DNA from: Candidatus Phytoplasma asteris
GTDB lineage: Bacteria > Bacillota_I > Bacilli_A > Acholeplasmatales > Acholeplasmataceae
Length of the DNA: 64,000 bases
Reading direction: 5' to 3'
Assembly (NCBI RefSeq): GCF_038505995.1
Contig: NZ_CP128414.1
Span: forward strand, 496,001-560,000
Shown here one piece after another: positions 52,917 to 64,000 of this stretch (the stretch's first letter is position 1; every line of letters starts with the position of its first letter). A program made the translations under genes and the position numbers. The notes below the pieces were generated by a model. The model had not been told where the DNA came from, ran no database searches, and saw nothing but the letters and a program-made list of their open reading frames with translations.

Positions 52917-53306
52917 AATTTATATATCACCTGCTTTCTTTATATGATTTTATTTCCAACTTAACATTGAAATAAAATTTAAAAAATTAAAAAGGCAAAT
53001 ACAAAAATAGAAAATAAATAAATTTTAAAAATCATCTTTGTAGAATCATCAAAAAATGTATTTATTCTCATGCTAATTATAACACAAATTAAAGTTAAAA
53101 AATGTAATATTATAATAAAATCACTGCATTTTATTCAATTTTAACAAACTAAATCTCGATTAAAATTAATTAAATATTAAAAGAATAATTAATTCAGGTC
53201 ATTTTAAAACGGTTTTTTAGATACAAAACATTTAAATTATGATATAATAAACCTACAGGATGATAGTTACTTTAAGTTTGTATATTTTAATTAGGAGGTT
53301 TTATAA
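52917..53306. other. 390-bp intergenic region between divergent secreted-protein genes
   Basis: No ORF. TATAAT at 53243-53248 is a plausible -10 for the rightward gene; a minus-strand promoter for the split gene is not obvious. Confidence 0.45.
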
Positions 53307-53882
53307 TTGTTAAAAAAATCAGTTAAAAACAATTATTTAATTTTCTTGATAGTAATTACATTTGTGTTTATTTCATGTTTCTTATCAGCATTTATTCCAA
53401 GTGCTTTTGCAGATGACAAAAAAGATCCAAAAGAAAAAACAACTCCTGTATCTGAATCACCACAATCACAAGGACCAAAATTAGAGGTAGTAGATTATGA
53501 TTTAGTTCAAAGCTTTCAAGATTCTTTAAATACAAAAACATCATTATCATGTTCTTGCGTGGCTTACAAAATGAAATTATATTTAAAAGCCAAAAATCCT
53601 AAATCTCAATCTGAAGTTGGAACACTTGTAGAGTTTCTATATTCTAGCGTTCTAGGAGTTGATTATTGGGAAAATATAGAAGTAGACAATTTTGATAAAT
53701 GCACATATGATGATGATAATACAAAAGCAAATTTAATAAGCATATTAACAATGATTTTTAAAGAAGCTAAAACACTTTTATCCAATGTAGATGAATCTTG
53801 TCTTCTTTTAGTAGAACAATTAAATGATAAACTTTTTGCAAGTTGGATACAAGATACAGTAAAGAGTCTTTGGGTCAAATAA
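53307..53882 (+). CDS. secreted protein of 191 aa (effector candidate)
   Basis: Starts at TTG 53307 behind a strong AGGAGG box. Signal peptide with cleavage after SAFA, then DDKKDPKEKTTPVSESPQSQ, a low-complexity linker, and a helical domain with cysteines in SCSCVAYK, KCTYDDD and ESCLLL. The cysteine content is unusual for this genome. Monocistronic with its own terminator. No family recognised. Confidence 0.7.
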   Translation: MLKKSVKNNYLIFLIVITFVFISCFLSAFIPSAFADDKKDPKEKTTPVSESPQSQGPKLEVVDYDLVQSFQDSLNTKTSLSCSCVAYKMKLYLKAKNPKSQSEVGTLVEFLYSSVLGVDYWENIEVDNFDKCTYDDDNTKANLISILTMIFKEAKTLLSNVDESCLLLVEQLNDKLFASWIQDTVKSLWVK

Positions 53883-53928
53883 AGCTTAATAAAAAAATAT
53901 TAAAATTATAAATTAAATTATTGAAAAC

Positions 53929-53961
53929 AACCATTTACGGCATTCCCGTAAATGGTTTTTA
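53929..53961 (+). terminator. strong terminator
   Basis: AACCATTTACGG/CCGTAAATGGTT 12-bp perfect stem, 5-nt loop, then TTT. Confidence 0.85.
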
Positions 53962-54041
53962 TTTTATCAATTTCATTGCACAAAAATATCAAAAAACAAT
54001 AATTATGTAAAAAAAACACCATCACCAAACAAATAATGTGT

Positions 54042-54047
54042 TATAAT
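54042..54047 (+). promoter_or_regulatory. -10 element upstream of ABC transporter
   Basis: TATAAT about 230 bp before the first permease gene; -35 not clear. Confidence 0.4.
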
Positions 54048-54275
54048 AAAGACATTAAAACTTAAATGAAATATTTTTTCTTTTGAAAAACATTAATAAA
54101 TTAAATAACTATTAAATTAACTAATTCACAAAGTGAATTTTAAAAAATATTATGAAATTTATTATCTTACATCAAAACCAAAGAAAATAACAAATAATTT
54201 AAGTAAAATTGTATAAAATTATATCAAAAAATACAATTAAATATACAAAAAAGGAAGAAACTGTGGAACGATCCT

Positions 54276-54974
54276 ATGAAAAACTGCTATAATTTATTTA
54301 TAAATAATCTACCCTCATATTGGAATGTAATTTGTACTACTATAAGCCTTGCTTTTTTAGGAACATTAGGGGCTTTTTTGTTATCTTTATGGCTCCTTTA
54401 TATCAAAGGAATCAGAAAAAAGAAACGAATAAGATTTTATGAGAGATATTTTTACAAAACAATAGATATTATCTTATATTTTTATATCTTTTTTGTTAAA
54501 AGTGTCCCTATGATGTTACAAGCAATGCTTGTTTTTTATGGACTTAGAAGAATTGGTTATTTTGAATGGTTAGAACCTTTTCAAGCCGCACTATTTATCC
54601 TTATTTTTAATTCTTGCGCTATGTTAGCAGAATTTATGATTAAAAATATGTCCTTTTTTGACCCTGGTCAAATTGAGGCATCCCTAGCTTTAGGAATGAC
54701 TCGCAAGCAAGCTTTTAAACGCGTTATATGTCCTCAAGTAATCCATCAATCTTTACTGCGAATTATCAATGAATTTATTCTAAATATCAAAGATATTTGT
54801 GTTTTTTATGTAATTACAGTTGTAGATATTTTTACTTTTAGCAAAAACAATTATAGAACATCAAATAATTTTGGTTTTTTAATCAACGCATCTTTAATAT
54901 ATATAATTTTAATTTTCATCTCTTCTTATCTTTTAAAAAAATTAGAAACCAAATTAGGTAATAAAAATGCATAA
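54276..54974 (+). CDS. artM: polar amino-acid ABC transporter permease
   Basis: 232 aa, several membrane segments, in the HisM/GlnP family. EAA loop GQIEASLALGMTRKQAF. The final periplasm-side segment (DICVFYVITVVDIFTF) is diverged from its sister permease. The AAGGAAG box is 18 nt from the ATG and lies closer to a 9-codon mini-ORF starting GTG 54263 that overlaps the start. Overlaps the ATPase gene by 8 nt. Confidence 0.85.
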   Translation: MKNCYNLFINNLPSYWNVICTTISLAFLGTLGAFLLSLWLLYIKGIRKKKRIRFYERYFYKTIDIILYFYIFFVKSVPMMLQAMLVFYGLRRIGYFEWLEPFQAALFILIFNSCAMLAEFMIKNMSFFDPGQIEASLALGMTRKQAFKRVICPQVIHQSLLRIINEFILNIKDICVFYVITVVDIFTFSKNNYRTSNNFGFLINASLIYIILIFISSYLLKKLETKLGNKNA

Positions 54975-55713
54975 TATCATCGAAATTACAAATCTCCAAA
55001 AAAAATATGGCACTAAAGTTGTTTTAAAAGACATTAATTTAAAAATCAAACAAAACGAAATTATTACTTTAATAGGGCCTTCAGGAGCTGGTAAATCTTC
55101 TCTTTTAAGATGTCTTAATTTATTGGAAGAACCTGATTTTGGCACTATTTTATTTGAAGGCACAAATATCTTAAATCCAAAATATAATGTGTATAATTTA
55201 AGAAAAAAAATTGGCATGGTTTTTCAACATTTCAATTTATTTGCCAACAAAAATGTCTTGAATAATTGCACTTTGGCAATCACAGAAGTATTTAAAAAAA
55301 GCAAAGAAGAAGCACAAACAATAGCACGCGAAAAATTACAAAAAGTAGGACTCTTAGATGTAGCATCTCAAAGCATTCAAACACTTTCAGGAGGACAAAA
55401 ACAACGGGTTGCAATTGCAAGAGCCTTATGTATGAATCCAGAAATAATTTTATTTGATGAACCTACCGCTTCTTTGGATCCACAATTAACTAAAGAAGTT
55501 CTTGATATTATGACTAATTTAACTCATGAAAAAATAACTATTATTTTAGTAACTCATGAAATTGCATTTGCTCAAAAAATTTCTGATAGAATTGTTTTTA
55601 TGGCAGATGGCATAATTTTAGAAGAAGGAACTCCACAACAAATCCTTAACAACCCTCAAAGTGATAAATTAAAAACTTTTCTCAAAGATGCTTCTTTTAA
55701 TAAATACAAATGA
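54967..55713 (+). CDS. artP: polar amino-acid ABC transporter ATPase
   Basis: 248 aa. Walker A GPSGAGKSSLLR, Q-loop MVFQHFNLF, signature LSGGQKQRVAIA, Walker B ILFDEPTASLDP and H-loop VTHEI. Energises uptake of glutamine/arginine-type amino acids; the exact substrate cannot be told. Confidence 0.93.
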   Translation: MHNIIEITNLQKKYGTKVVLKDINLKIKQNEIITLIGPSGAGKSSLLRCLNLLEEPDFGTILFEGTNILNPKYNVYNLRKKIGMVFQHFNLFANKNVLNNCTLAITEVFKKSKEEAQTIAREKLQKVGLLDVASQSIQTLSGGQKQRVAIARALCMNPEIILFDEPTASLDPQLTKEVLDIMTNLTHEKITIILVTHEIAFAQKISDRIVFMADGIILEEGTPQQILNNPQSDKLKTFLKDASFNKYK

Positions 55714-55829
55714 TTCAAAAATAATAAATTTAAAATAGGCAAGCCAAAAAGAAAAACTATAATCAAAAAAAATATTAAATAAGGCGTTTTAATAAAAACG
55801 AGCAAATAACAAAAGTGATAATTTTATAA

Positions 55830-55857
55830 TTGACTAAATAAATATTATAAGTATAAT
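55830..55857 (+). promoter_or_regulatory. promoter for binding protein and second permease
   Basis: TTGACT (55830-55835), 16-bp spacer, TATAAT (55852-55857), 59 bp before the gene. Allows separate expression of the last two genes. Confidence 0.65.
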
Positions 55858-55915
55858 TTTTTTAATTACAAAAACTTTTATTAATAAAAAATATAATCCC
55901 AAAAGAGGTAATAAA

Positions 55916-56878
55916 ATGAAACAGAATAAAAATTTAATTATTAGTTTAGTTGTTGGTGCTTTTGTAATTTTAGGCATAATAGGAGGAATTGTATGGTGGC
56001 AACTAACAAAAGATAAAACAACTACTCAAACCACCCCAACCGAAGAAATTGCATTAAATGGCGATTTAGTAGTAGGAATGGAACTTGAATACGCTCCTTT
56101 AGAATGGGTTACTATGGGAAACAACGAACAATACAAAGACCAAATACATCCTATTCAAGGAAAAAAAAATGGATTTGCTTGTGGTTATAATGTAGCAATT
56201 GCTAAAAAATTAGCTAAAAAGTTAAGTAAAAAATTAATTATTAAAAAAATAGATTTTGATGGATTATTTAATGCTTTAACAAGTAATGAAGTAGATTTAG
56301 TTATTGCAGGACATACCAAAACCCCTGAAAGAGAAGAAACAGTTGCTTTTTCAGACCCTTATCATTTTGGATCAGTTAAAGTTATCTTACACAAAGATTT
56401 AGAAGTAAACAATCTTGCAGATTTAAAAGAAAAAAAAATAGCTTACCAAAAAGATTCTGCACACGAAAAAAAAGCAAAAATGATAAGCGATCATCCTCAA
56501 GAATTACAAGATTTAAATGCTTTTAATTTAGGATTGCTAGCAAAAACAATTGATGGTTATATTTTAGAATCTGATTTTGCAGAATTATTTATATCAAAAA
56601 ATCCAAAATTAGCAAAATCAGTTCCAAACATCGATAACCAATTAATGGAAAAAATCCAAGAATATTATGACTCAAACCCTCAACTTACAAAAGAAGAATG
56701 CCAAACTTTCCAAAACACCAAACAATCACATATAGCAATCAAAAAAGAAAATGAAAAATTAACAAAAGAGGTCAATAAAGCATTAGAAGAACTACATTTT
56801 ACACAAGATAACCAAACAACTCAAGCATTAAAATTAAAAGCTGTTCAATATGCAAAAGATGAAAATGCTAATTTATAA
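55916..56878 (+). CDS. artI: ABC transporter substrate-binding protein, membrane anchored
   Basis: 320 aa, type-3 solute-binding fold: GDLVVGMELEYAPLEW, KIDFDGLFNALTSNEVDLVIAGH and RTKTPEREETVAFSDPYHFG-like region. N-terminal membrane helix (ISLVVGAFVILGIIGGIVWW) without a lipobox cysteine. RBS AAAGAGGT. Ends 2 nt before the next permease. Confidence 0.88.
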   Translation: MKQNKNLIISLVVGAFVILGIIGGIVWWQLTKDKTTTQTTPTEEIALNGDLVVGMELEYAPLEWVTMGNNEQYKDQIHPIQGKKNGFACGYNVAIAKKLAKKLSKKLIIKKIDFDGLFNALTSNEVDLVIAGHTKTPEREETVAFSDPYHFGSVKVILHKDLEVNNLADLKEKKIAYQKDSAHEKKAKMISDHPQELQDLNAFNLGLLAKTIDGYILESDFAELFISKNPKLAKSVPNIDNQLMEKIQEYYDSNPQLTKEECQTFQNTKQSHIAIKKENEKLTKEVNKALEELHFTQDNQTTQALKLKAVQYAKDENANL

Positions 56879-56880
56879 TA

Positions 56881-57615
56881 ATGTCAAATATTTTTAATTG
56901 GTTTAATTTATTAAAAAGATTATTAAAAATATATTATCCATTATATAAAGAAGGCTTTGAAACCACATTTAAAATTGCTTTCTTTGGTACCATAGGAGCT
57001 TTTATAGTATCTTTATGTGTGCTTTATATTAAAGGAATCATAACTCTTAATAAACATACAAAAATGAGTTTAAAAAAACAATATTTCTTTAAAATACTTG
57101 ATAAAAGCATTAATGTTTATATTTTTATTATTAAAAGTATTCCTATGATGTTGCAAGCAATGTTTTTTCATTTCGGACTCAAAGGAACTGGTTATTTTAA
57201 ATGGTTAACTCCATTGCAATCTGGTTTATTTGTAATTATTTTTAACTCAGCTGCTTATCTTGCTGAAGTTATGATTAAAAATATGGAATTTTTTGACTCT
57301 GGACAAATTGAAGCATCATTATCTTTGGGGATGACACAAACACAAACCTTTAAAAAGGTTGTGTGTCCCCAAGTTGTCCGTAAATCTTTATTAAGAATTT
57401 CTAATGAATTTATTGTTAATATCAAAGATAGTAGTGTTTTTGGAGTTATTGGCATAAATGAACTTTATAATGCAGGAAGCACAGTAAACGCATCTGTTGC
57501 AAGTGCAAATGCAAAAATATTGGCTTTAATAGTGCCTGTCTTTGTTTATTTAGTTTTGGTGTTATTAGTTTCTTTGTTATTGAAAAAAATAGAAAAAATA
57601 AATGATAGAAAATAA
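56881..57615 (+). CDS. artM: polar amino-acid ABC transporter permease
   Basis: 244 aa, sister of 54276-54974, with EAA loop GQIEASLSLGMTQTQTF and the conserved end NIKDSSVFGVIGINELY. Together with the ATPase and binding protein it makes a complete importer with two different permeases. A weak hairpin (AAAATTATG/CATAATTTT) follows. Confidence 0.9.
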   Translation: MSNIFNWFNLLKRLLKIYYPLYKEGFETTFKIAFFGTIGAFIVSLCVLYIKGIITLNKHTKMSLKKQYFFKILDKSINVYIFIIKSIPMMLQAMFFHFGLKGTGYFKWLTPLQSGLFVIIFNSAAYLAEVMIKNMEFFDSGQIEASLSLGMTQTQTFKKVVCPQVVRKSLLRISNEFIVNIKDSSVFGVIGINELYNAGSTVNASVASANAKILALIVPVFVYLVLVLLVSLLLKKIEKINDRK

Positions 57616-57804
57616 AATTATGTACAAAAACATAATTTTATTTTTCCATTTGTTTATATAATATTAATAGTGAAAGTGTAATTTAAAAAAGTATATAAAT
57701 ATTATTAAATATTTTGCTTTAATAAAACAAAGATAAAAAAAGATAAAATATTTAATAATGTAGATATATTTATAAAAAGTTCAATCATAAAAGAGAGGTA
57801 AAAA

Positions 57805-58728
57805 ATGTCTTCTAATAAAACAAATATAAAAAAAAATTCATAAAAATTGATTCTGGAGAGAAAAAACCTCCTAAAAGTCCAAATGGTAAATACCCAATAA
57901 TAGGAGGAAATAAAAAAACATATTCAAAAGGTAAAAGTGAAAGAGCAAATCAAAACGCAGGAACTATAACCATAGGAAGAGATAGCGGATATGTTCATTA
58001 TCACGAAAAAACTTTTTGGGCATTGAGTAATTGTTTTATTATAAATACAAAAAATATAAAAGATTTAGAATATCAAACTTTATATAAATTATTACAAAAA
58101 AATCAAAAAGGCATTAAAAATTTAAAAAACTTAAATAAAAAAGGTAAAAATATTAAAACCAAAGATTTAGAATTTTTTTTGAACAATATATTAAATTTTT
58201 TTTAAGTAACATTTCTTTGCAAAAATATTTTACAATTAAAAATATTCACGGAGAACATCAAAAAACTGAACCATCTGGCAAATACTTATGGACCCATGGA
58301 GGAAAAGGACAAAAAAAGGAATATTGTAATAAATATAATACAGGATCTTATAGCGTAACAATTACAAGAGGAGGAAAACAAAAAAATATTTGTTATCACA
58401 ATGAACCTATTTTTGCCACTAATAATTGTTGTGTAATGATGTGTAAACCGAAACTATATGTAACCATTTATATAACTTTCTAATACAAAAGCAAGAAGAA
58501 ATTAATAATTTTAGTTGTGTCCTGAATGCAAATCCATATTATATGGGAAGTAAAAATGATCTGCTTTTTTATCTACAAGATTTTCCTTCATATTTGGAAA
58601 ATTTAGAAAAACAAACCAAAGAACCTAAGACTAAAGAAATAATAGAAAAAACAATCAAACAAATAGATAAAATAAAAAATGAACTTTTAGGACATTCGGA
58701 ACAAATCAAAAATGTAGACGAATGTTAA
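57805..58728 (+). pseudogene. hsdS: decayed type I restriction specificity subunit (hsdS)
   Basis: RBS AGAGAGG and ATG 57805 (MSSNKTNIKKNS) end at an A9 run. One more A joins the frame KIDSGEKKPPKSPNGKYPII, TITIGRDSGYVHYHEKTFWA, the first target-recognition domain of HsdS. A second piece at 58217-58483 (GKYLWTHGGKG, SVTITRGGKQKNICYH) is the second domain, and 58490-58728 (FLIQKQEEINNF, then a helical tail) the end, in other frames. No hsdM/hsdR nearby. Several shifts, so probably non-functional. Confidence 0.65.
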
Positions 58729-58759
58729 TTTTAAGTTGTATTTATAATTTATATTAATA

Positions 58760-58786
58760 AAAAAACCACCCCAAAAGGTGGTTTTA
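58760..58786. terminator. hairpin terminator
   Basis: AAAACCACC CCAAAA GGTGGTTTT stem. Confidence 0.7.
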
Positions 58787-58862
58787 ATTTTATATTCTGT
58801 AGTCTCATATGGAAATAATTTTAAAATAGTTATAATATTTAATAAAAGACAATATAAAAAGA

Positions 58863-58888
58863 TAAAAGTAGCCTTTTTGGGGCTACTC
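58863..58888 (-). terminator. terminator of the rRNA-tRNA operon
   Basis: Minus strand AGTAGCC CCAAAAA GGCTACT followed by TTTT, about 60 bp after the last tRNA. Confidence 0.75.
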
Positions 58889-58945
58889 ATTTGTTTATTT
58901 GGCTTAAGAAAGATATAGTTAAAAAAATAAAATCAGAAAATAATA

Positions 58946-59021
58946 TGGTGGCTCCGGACAGAATCGAACTGTCGACACGAGGCTCTTCAGGCCACTGCTC
59001 TACCGACTGAGCTACAGAGCC
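58946..59021 (-). tRNA. tRNA-Phe (GAA)
   Basis: Anticodon loop CTGAAGA; acceptor GGCTCTG/CGGAGCC; CCA encoded. One mismatch in the anticodon stem and one at the inner end of the acceptor. Confidence 0.95.
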
Positions 59022-59023
59022 TA

Positions 59024-59099
59024 TGGCGGTCCGGACGGGACTTGAACCCGCGATCTCCTGCGTGACAGGCAAGCATGTTAACCACTACACCACCGGACC
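59024..59099 (-). tRNA. tRNA-Asp (GTC)
   Basis: Anticodon loop CTGTCAC, acceptor GGTCCGG, CCA encoded. Confidence 0.96.
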
Positions 59100-59104
59100 A
59101 ATTT

Positions 59105-59181
59105 TGGTTGCGGGGATAGGATTCGAACCTATGACCTTCGGATTATGAGCCCGACGAGCTACCAAACTGCTCTACCCCGCG
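59105..59181 (-). tRNA. tRNA-fMet (CAT), initiator
   Basis: 5' C unpaired with A72 (CGCGGGG...), anticodon loop CTCATAA, G-rich anticodon stem: initiator features. Confidence 0.93.
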
Positions 59182-59198
59182 GTATAATATTTAATTGA

Positions 59199-59289
59199 TG
59201 GCGGAGGAAGAGGGATTCGAACCCCCGCGTCCTTTCGGACCTCTCAGTTTTCAAGACTGACCCCTTCAACCGGACTTGGGTATTCCTCC
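59199..59289 (-). tRNA. tRNA-Ser (TGA)
   Basis: Anticodon loop CTTGAAA, long variable arm, 91 nt, CCA encoded. Confidence 0.96.
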
Positions 59290-59296
59290 AAAAAAA

Positions 59297-59373
59297 TGGT
59301 GGACCCGGTAGGATTCGAACCTACGACCAACCGGTTATGAGCCGGTAGCTCTGACCAGCTGAGCTACAGGTCC
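59297..59373 (-). tRNA. tRNA with CAT anticodon, probably tRNA-Ile2 (lysidine type)
   Basis: GGACCTG acceptor and CCGG/CCGG anticodon stem with loop CTCATAA resemble bacterial tRNA-Ile(CAU) rather than Met. Decoding AUA after TilS modification is inferred. Confidence 0.85.
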
Positions 59374-59374
59374 A

Positions 59375-59451
59375 TGGTAGCGGCAGAGGGATTCGAACCC
59401 TCGACCTCACGGGTATGAACCGTACACTCTCGCCAGCTGAGCTACACCGCC
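59375..59451 (-). tRNA. tRNA-Met (CAT), elongator
   Basis: GGCGGTG acceptor, anticodon loop TTCATAC, fits elongator Met of Firmicutes; CCA encoded. Confidence 0.93.
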
Positions 59452-59489
59452 ATCATTTTAAGATTAATATATTAATGTTAATGTTTTTA

Positions 59490-59565
59490 TGGTGGAGCTT
59501 AGCGGGATCGAACCGCTGACCTTCTGTGTGCAAGACAGATGCTCTTCCAGCTGAGCTAAAGCCCC
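59490..59565 (-). tRNA. tRNA-Ala (TGC)
   Basis: Anticodon loop CTTGCAC, stem TCTGT/ACAGA, CCA encoded. Confidence 0.96.
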
Positions 59566-59569
59566 AAAA

Positions 59570-59655
59570 TGGTACCTGGAGTCGGACTTGAACCGACACG
59601 GCTATAAACCATGGGATTTTAAGTCCCACGTGTCTACCGATTCCACCATCCAGGC
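59570..59655 (-). tRNA. tRNA-Leu (TAA)
   Basis: Anticodon loop CTTAAAA with stem TGGGA/TCCCA, long variable arm, 86 nt. Confidence 0.96.
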
Positions 59656-59727
59656 AAACATATAAACATTTTTCGTATTTTGTATAAAAATAAAAAAAGA
59701 AAAAGAAAAAGAAAGATTAATAAAAAG

Positions 59728-59803
59728 TGGTATCCCGTGAAGGAGTCGAACCTTCGACACCTTGATTAAAAGTCAAGTGCTCTACCAGCTGAGCTAACGG
59801 GAC
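59728..59803 (-). tRNA. tRNA-Lys (TTT)
   Basis: Anticodon loop CTTTTAA with stem CTTGA/TCAAG; CCA encoded. Confidence 0.96.
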
Positions 59804-59810
59804 AATAAAG

Positions 59811-59886
59811 TGGTGCCAAAAACAGGAATCGAACCCGTAACCTACTGATTACAAATCAGTTGCTCTACCTATTGAGCTATTTTGGC
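59811..59886 (-). tRNA. tRNA-Thr (TGT)
   Basis: Anticodon loop TTTGTAA with stem ACTGA/TCAGT; acceptor GCCAAAA; CCA encoded. Confidence 0.96.
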
Positions 59887-59938
59887 AATAAAATTATTGT
59901 TTTTCTATAAAAAAAGAATAAAAAAGATAGTAATTGTT

Positions 59939-60014
59939 TGGTAGAGGATGAGGGACTTGAACCCCCGACATTCTGCTTGTAAGGCAGACGCTCTCCCAAC
60001 TGAGCTAATCCTCT
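59939..60014 (-). tRNA. tRNA-Val (TAC)
   Basis: Anticodon loop CTTACAA with stem TCTGC/GCAGA; CCA encoded. First tRNA after 5S rRNA. Confidence 0.96.
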
Positions 60015-60039
60015 TTTTTATTCTTTTTTATAAAGCAAA

Positions 60040-60149
60040 CCTTGGCACTCCCTATCTTCGCTCAATAAAGAACTATTGTCAGTACTAAGGACTTAACTGC
60101 TGTGTTCGGGATGGGAACAGGTGTTGCCCCTTAGTTTTATGCACCAAGG
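60040..60149 (-). rRNA. rrf: 5S ribosomal RNA
   Basis: About 110 nt with CCTTGGTGC/GTGCCAAGG closing helix and the conserved CCGAACACAGCAGTTAAG segment. Lies between 23S and the tRNA cluster. Confidence 0.93.
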
Positions 60150-60180
60150 ATCTTTCAAAACTAGATAAACGTTGGTATTT

Positions 60181-63057
<2,877 letters not shown>

Positions 63058-63111
63058 TTCGTTTATCTACTTTTCAAAGAGCTTTTTTAAGATTTTGCCT
63101 ATTTGTGGTTA

Positions 63112-63188
63112 TGGTGGGCCTAAATGGACTTGAACCACCGACCTCACGCTTATCAGGCGTGTGCTCTAACCAACTGAGCTATAGGCCC
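63112..63188 (-). tRNA. tRNA-Ile (GAT) in 16S-23S spacer
   Basis: Anticodon loop CTGATAA, acceptor GGGCCTA, CCA encoded; the single spacer tRNA-Ile is a phytoplasma hallmark. Confidence 0.96.
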
Positions 63189-63290
63189 TTAATCTTAAAA
63201 AGATTAAAATGTTGCAAATACAATTTGCAAGCAAGTGACAATGAAAAACTTTCTTAAGTCTCTCAAAACTGAAGATGATAATTGTTTCCT

Positions 63291-64000
<710 letters not shown>

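Overview
The window is from a phytoplasma (class Mollicutes, order Acholeplasmatales), most likely of the aster yellows type. Reasons: very AT-rich intergenic DNA; potential mobile unit (PMU) gene sets (sigma factor, ssb, himA, AAA+ ATPase, tmk, dnaB, dnaG); several small proteins with the SVM-type signal peptide of secreted phytoplasma effectors; a DUF2963-type protein; IS3-family tra5 transposase; and prfB (RF2) with TGA used as a stop, which separates it from mycoplasmas. The species-level guess is inference.

Layout. (1) 1-13680, minus strand: most of PMU1, running from a terminal inverted repeat (13541-13680) through sigma factor, ssb, HU-like, AAA+ ATPase, membrane/coiled-coil proteins, two SVM proteins, YqaJ-like exonuclease, thymidylate kinase, a nuclease-fold candidate, DnaB and DnaG. 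(2) 13681-15212: an amino-acid ABC transporter gene truncated by PMU1 and further broken. (3) 15412-31325: housekeeping core: tRNA-Leu, polC, trpS, sufU-sufS, tyrS, rpsP-trmD-rplS, prfB, secA, a Nudix hydrolase. (4) 31326-32768: relics of an older PMU (ftsH tail, exonuclease tail, small membrane gene, start of tmk) cut by PMU2. (5) 32767-45526, plus strand: PMU2, inverted relative to PMU1 and degenerate (broken coiled-coil gene, secreted-protein gene, exonuclease, tmk and nuclease-like gene; dnaB/dnaG absent), ending in an effector-candidate gene between two inverted IS3 ends. (6) 45527-46402: a geminivirus-like Rep gene relic of plasmid origin, next to an SVM gene. (7) 47460-49818: a 2.4-kb mini-PMU with only the terminal repeat, a sigma fragment, a small ORF and an intact tra5. 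(8) 50469-53882: DUF2963-type protein; a surface-protein gene that appears to be split by a 729-nt ORF-less group II intron; a secreted protein. (9) 54276-57615: amino-acid ABC transporter genes. (10) 57805-58728: decayed type I specificity subunit (hsdS). (11) 58946-64000, minus strand: rRNA operon 16S (partial)-tRNA-Ile-23S-5S followed by eleven tRNAs.

How it works together. The PMU genes form a replication/mobility kit (sigma factor, SSB, HU, helicase, primase, dTMP kinase, exonuclease) carrying cargo for the host interface (secreted and membrane proteins). Many PMU genes are separated by short A/T-flanked hairpins. The PMU terminal repeats resemble the IS3 tra5 ends, so the transposase could mobilise the larger unit. 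Three PMU forms of decreasing completeness occur together. PMU1 and PMU2 lie as inverted homologous blocks on either side of the 19-kb core.

Strongest leads: the in-frame group II intron model at 51327-52916; a six-copy AAAT repeat in an effector signal peptide where loss of one unit restores the frame; the Rep relic; and a CCC-TGA site joining two PMU1 reading frames.
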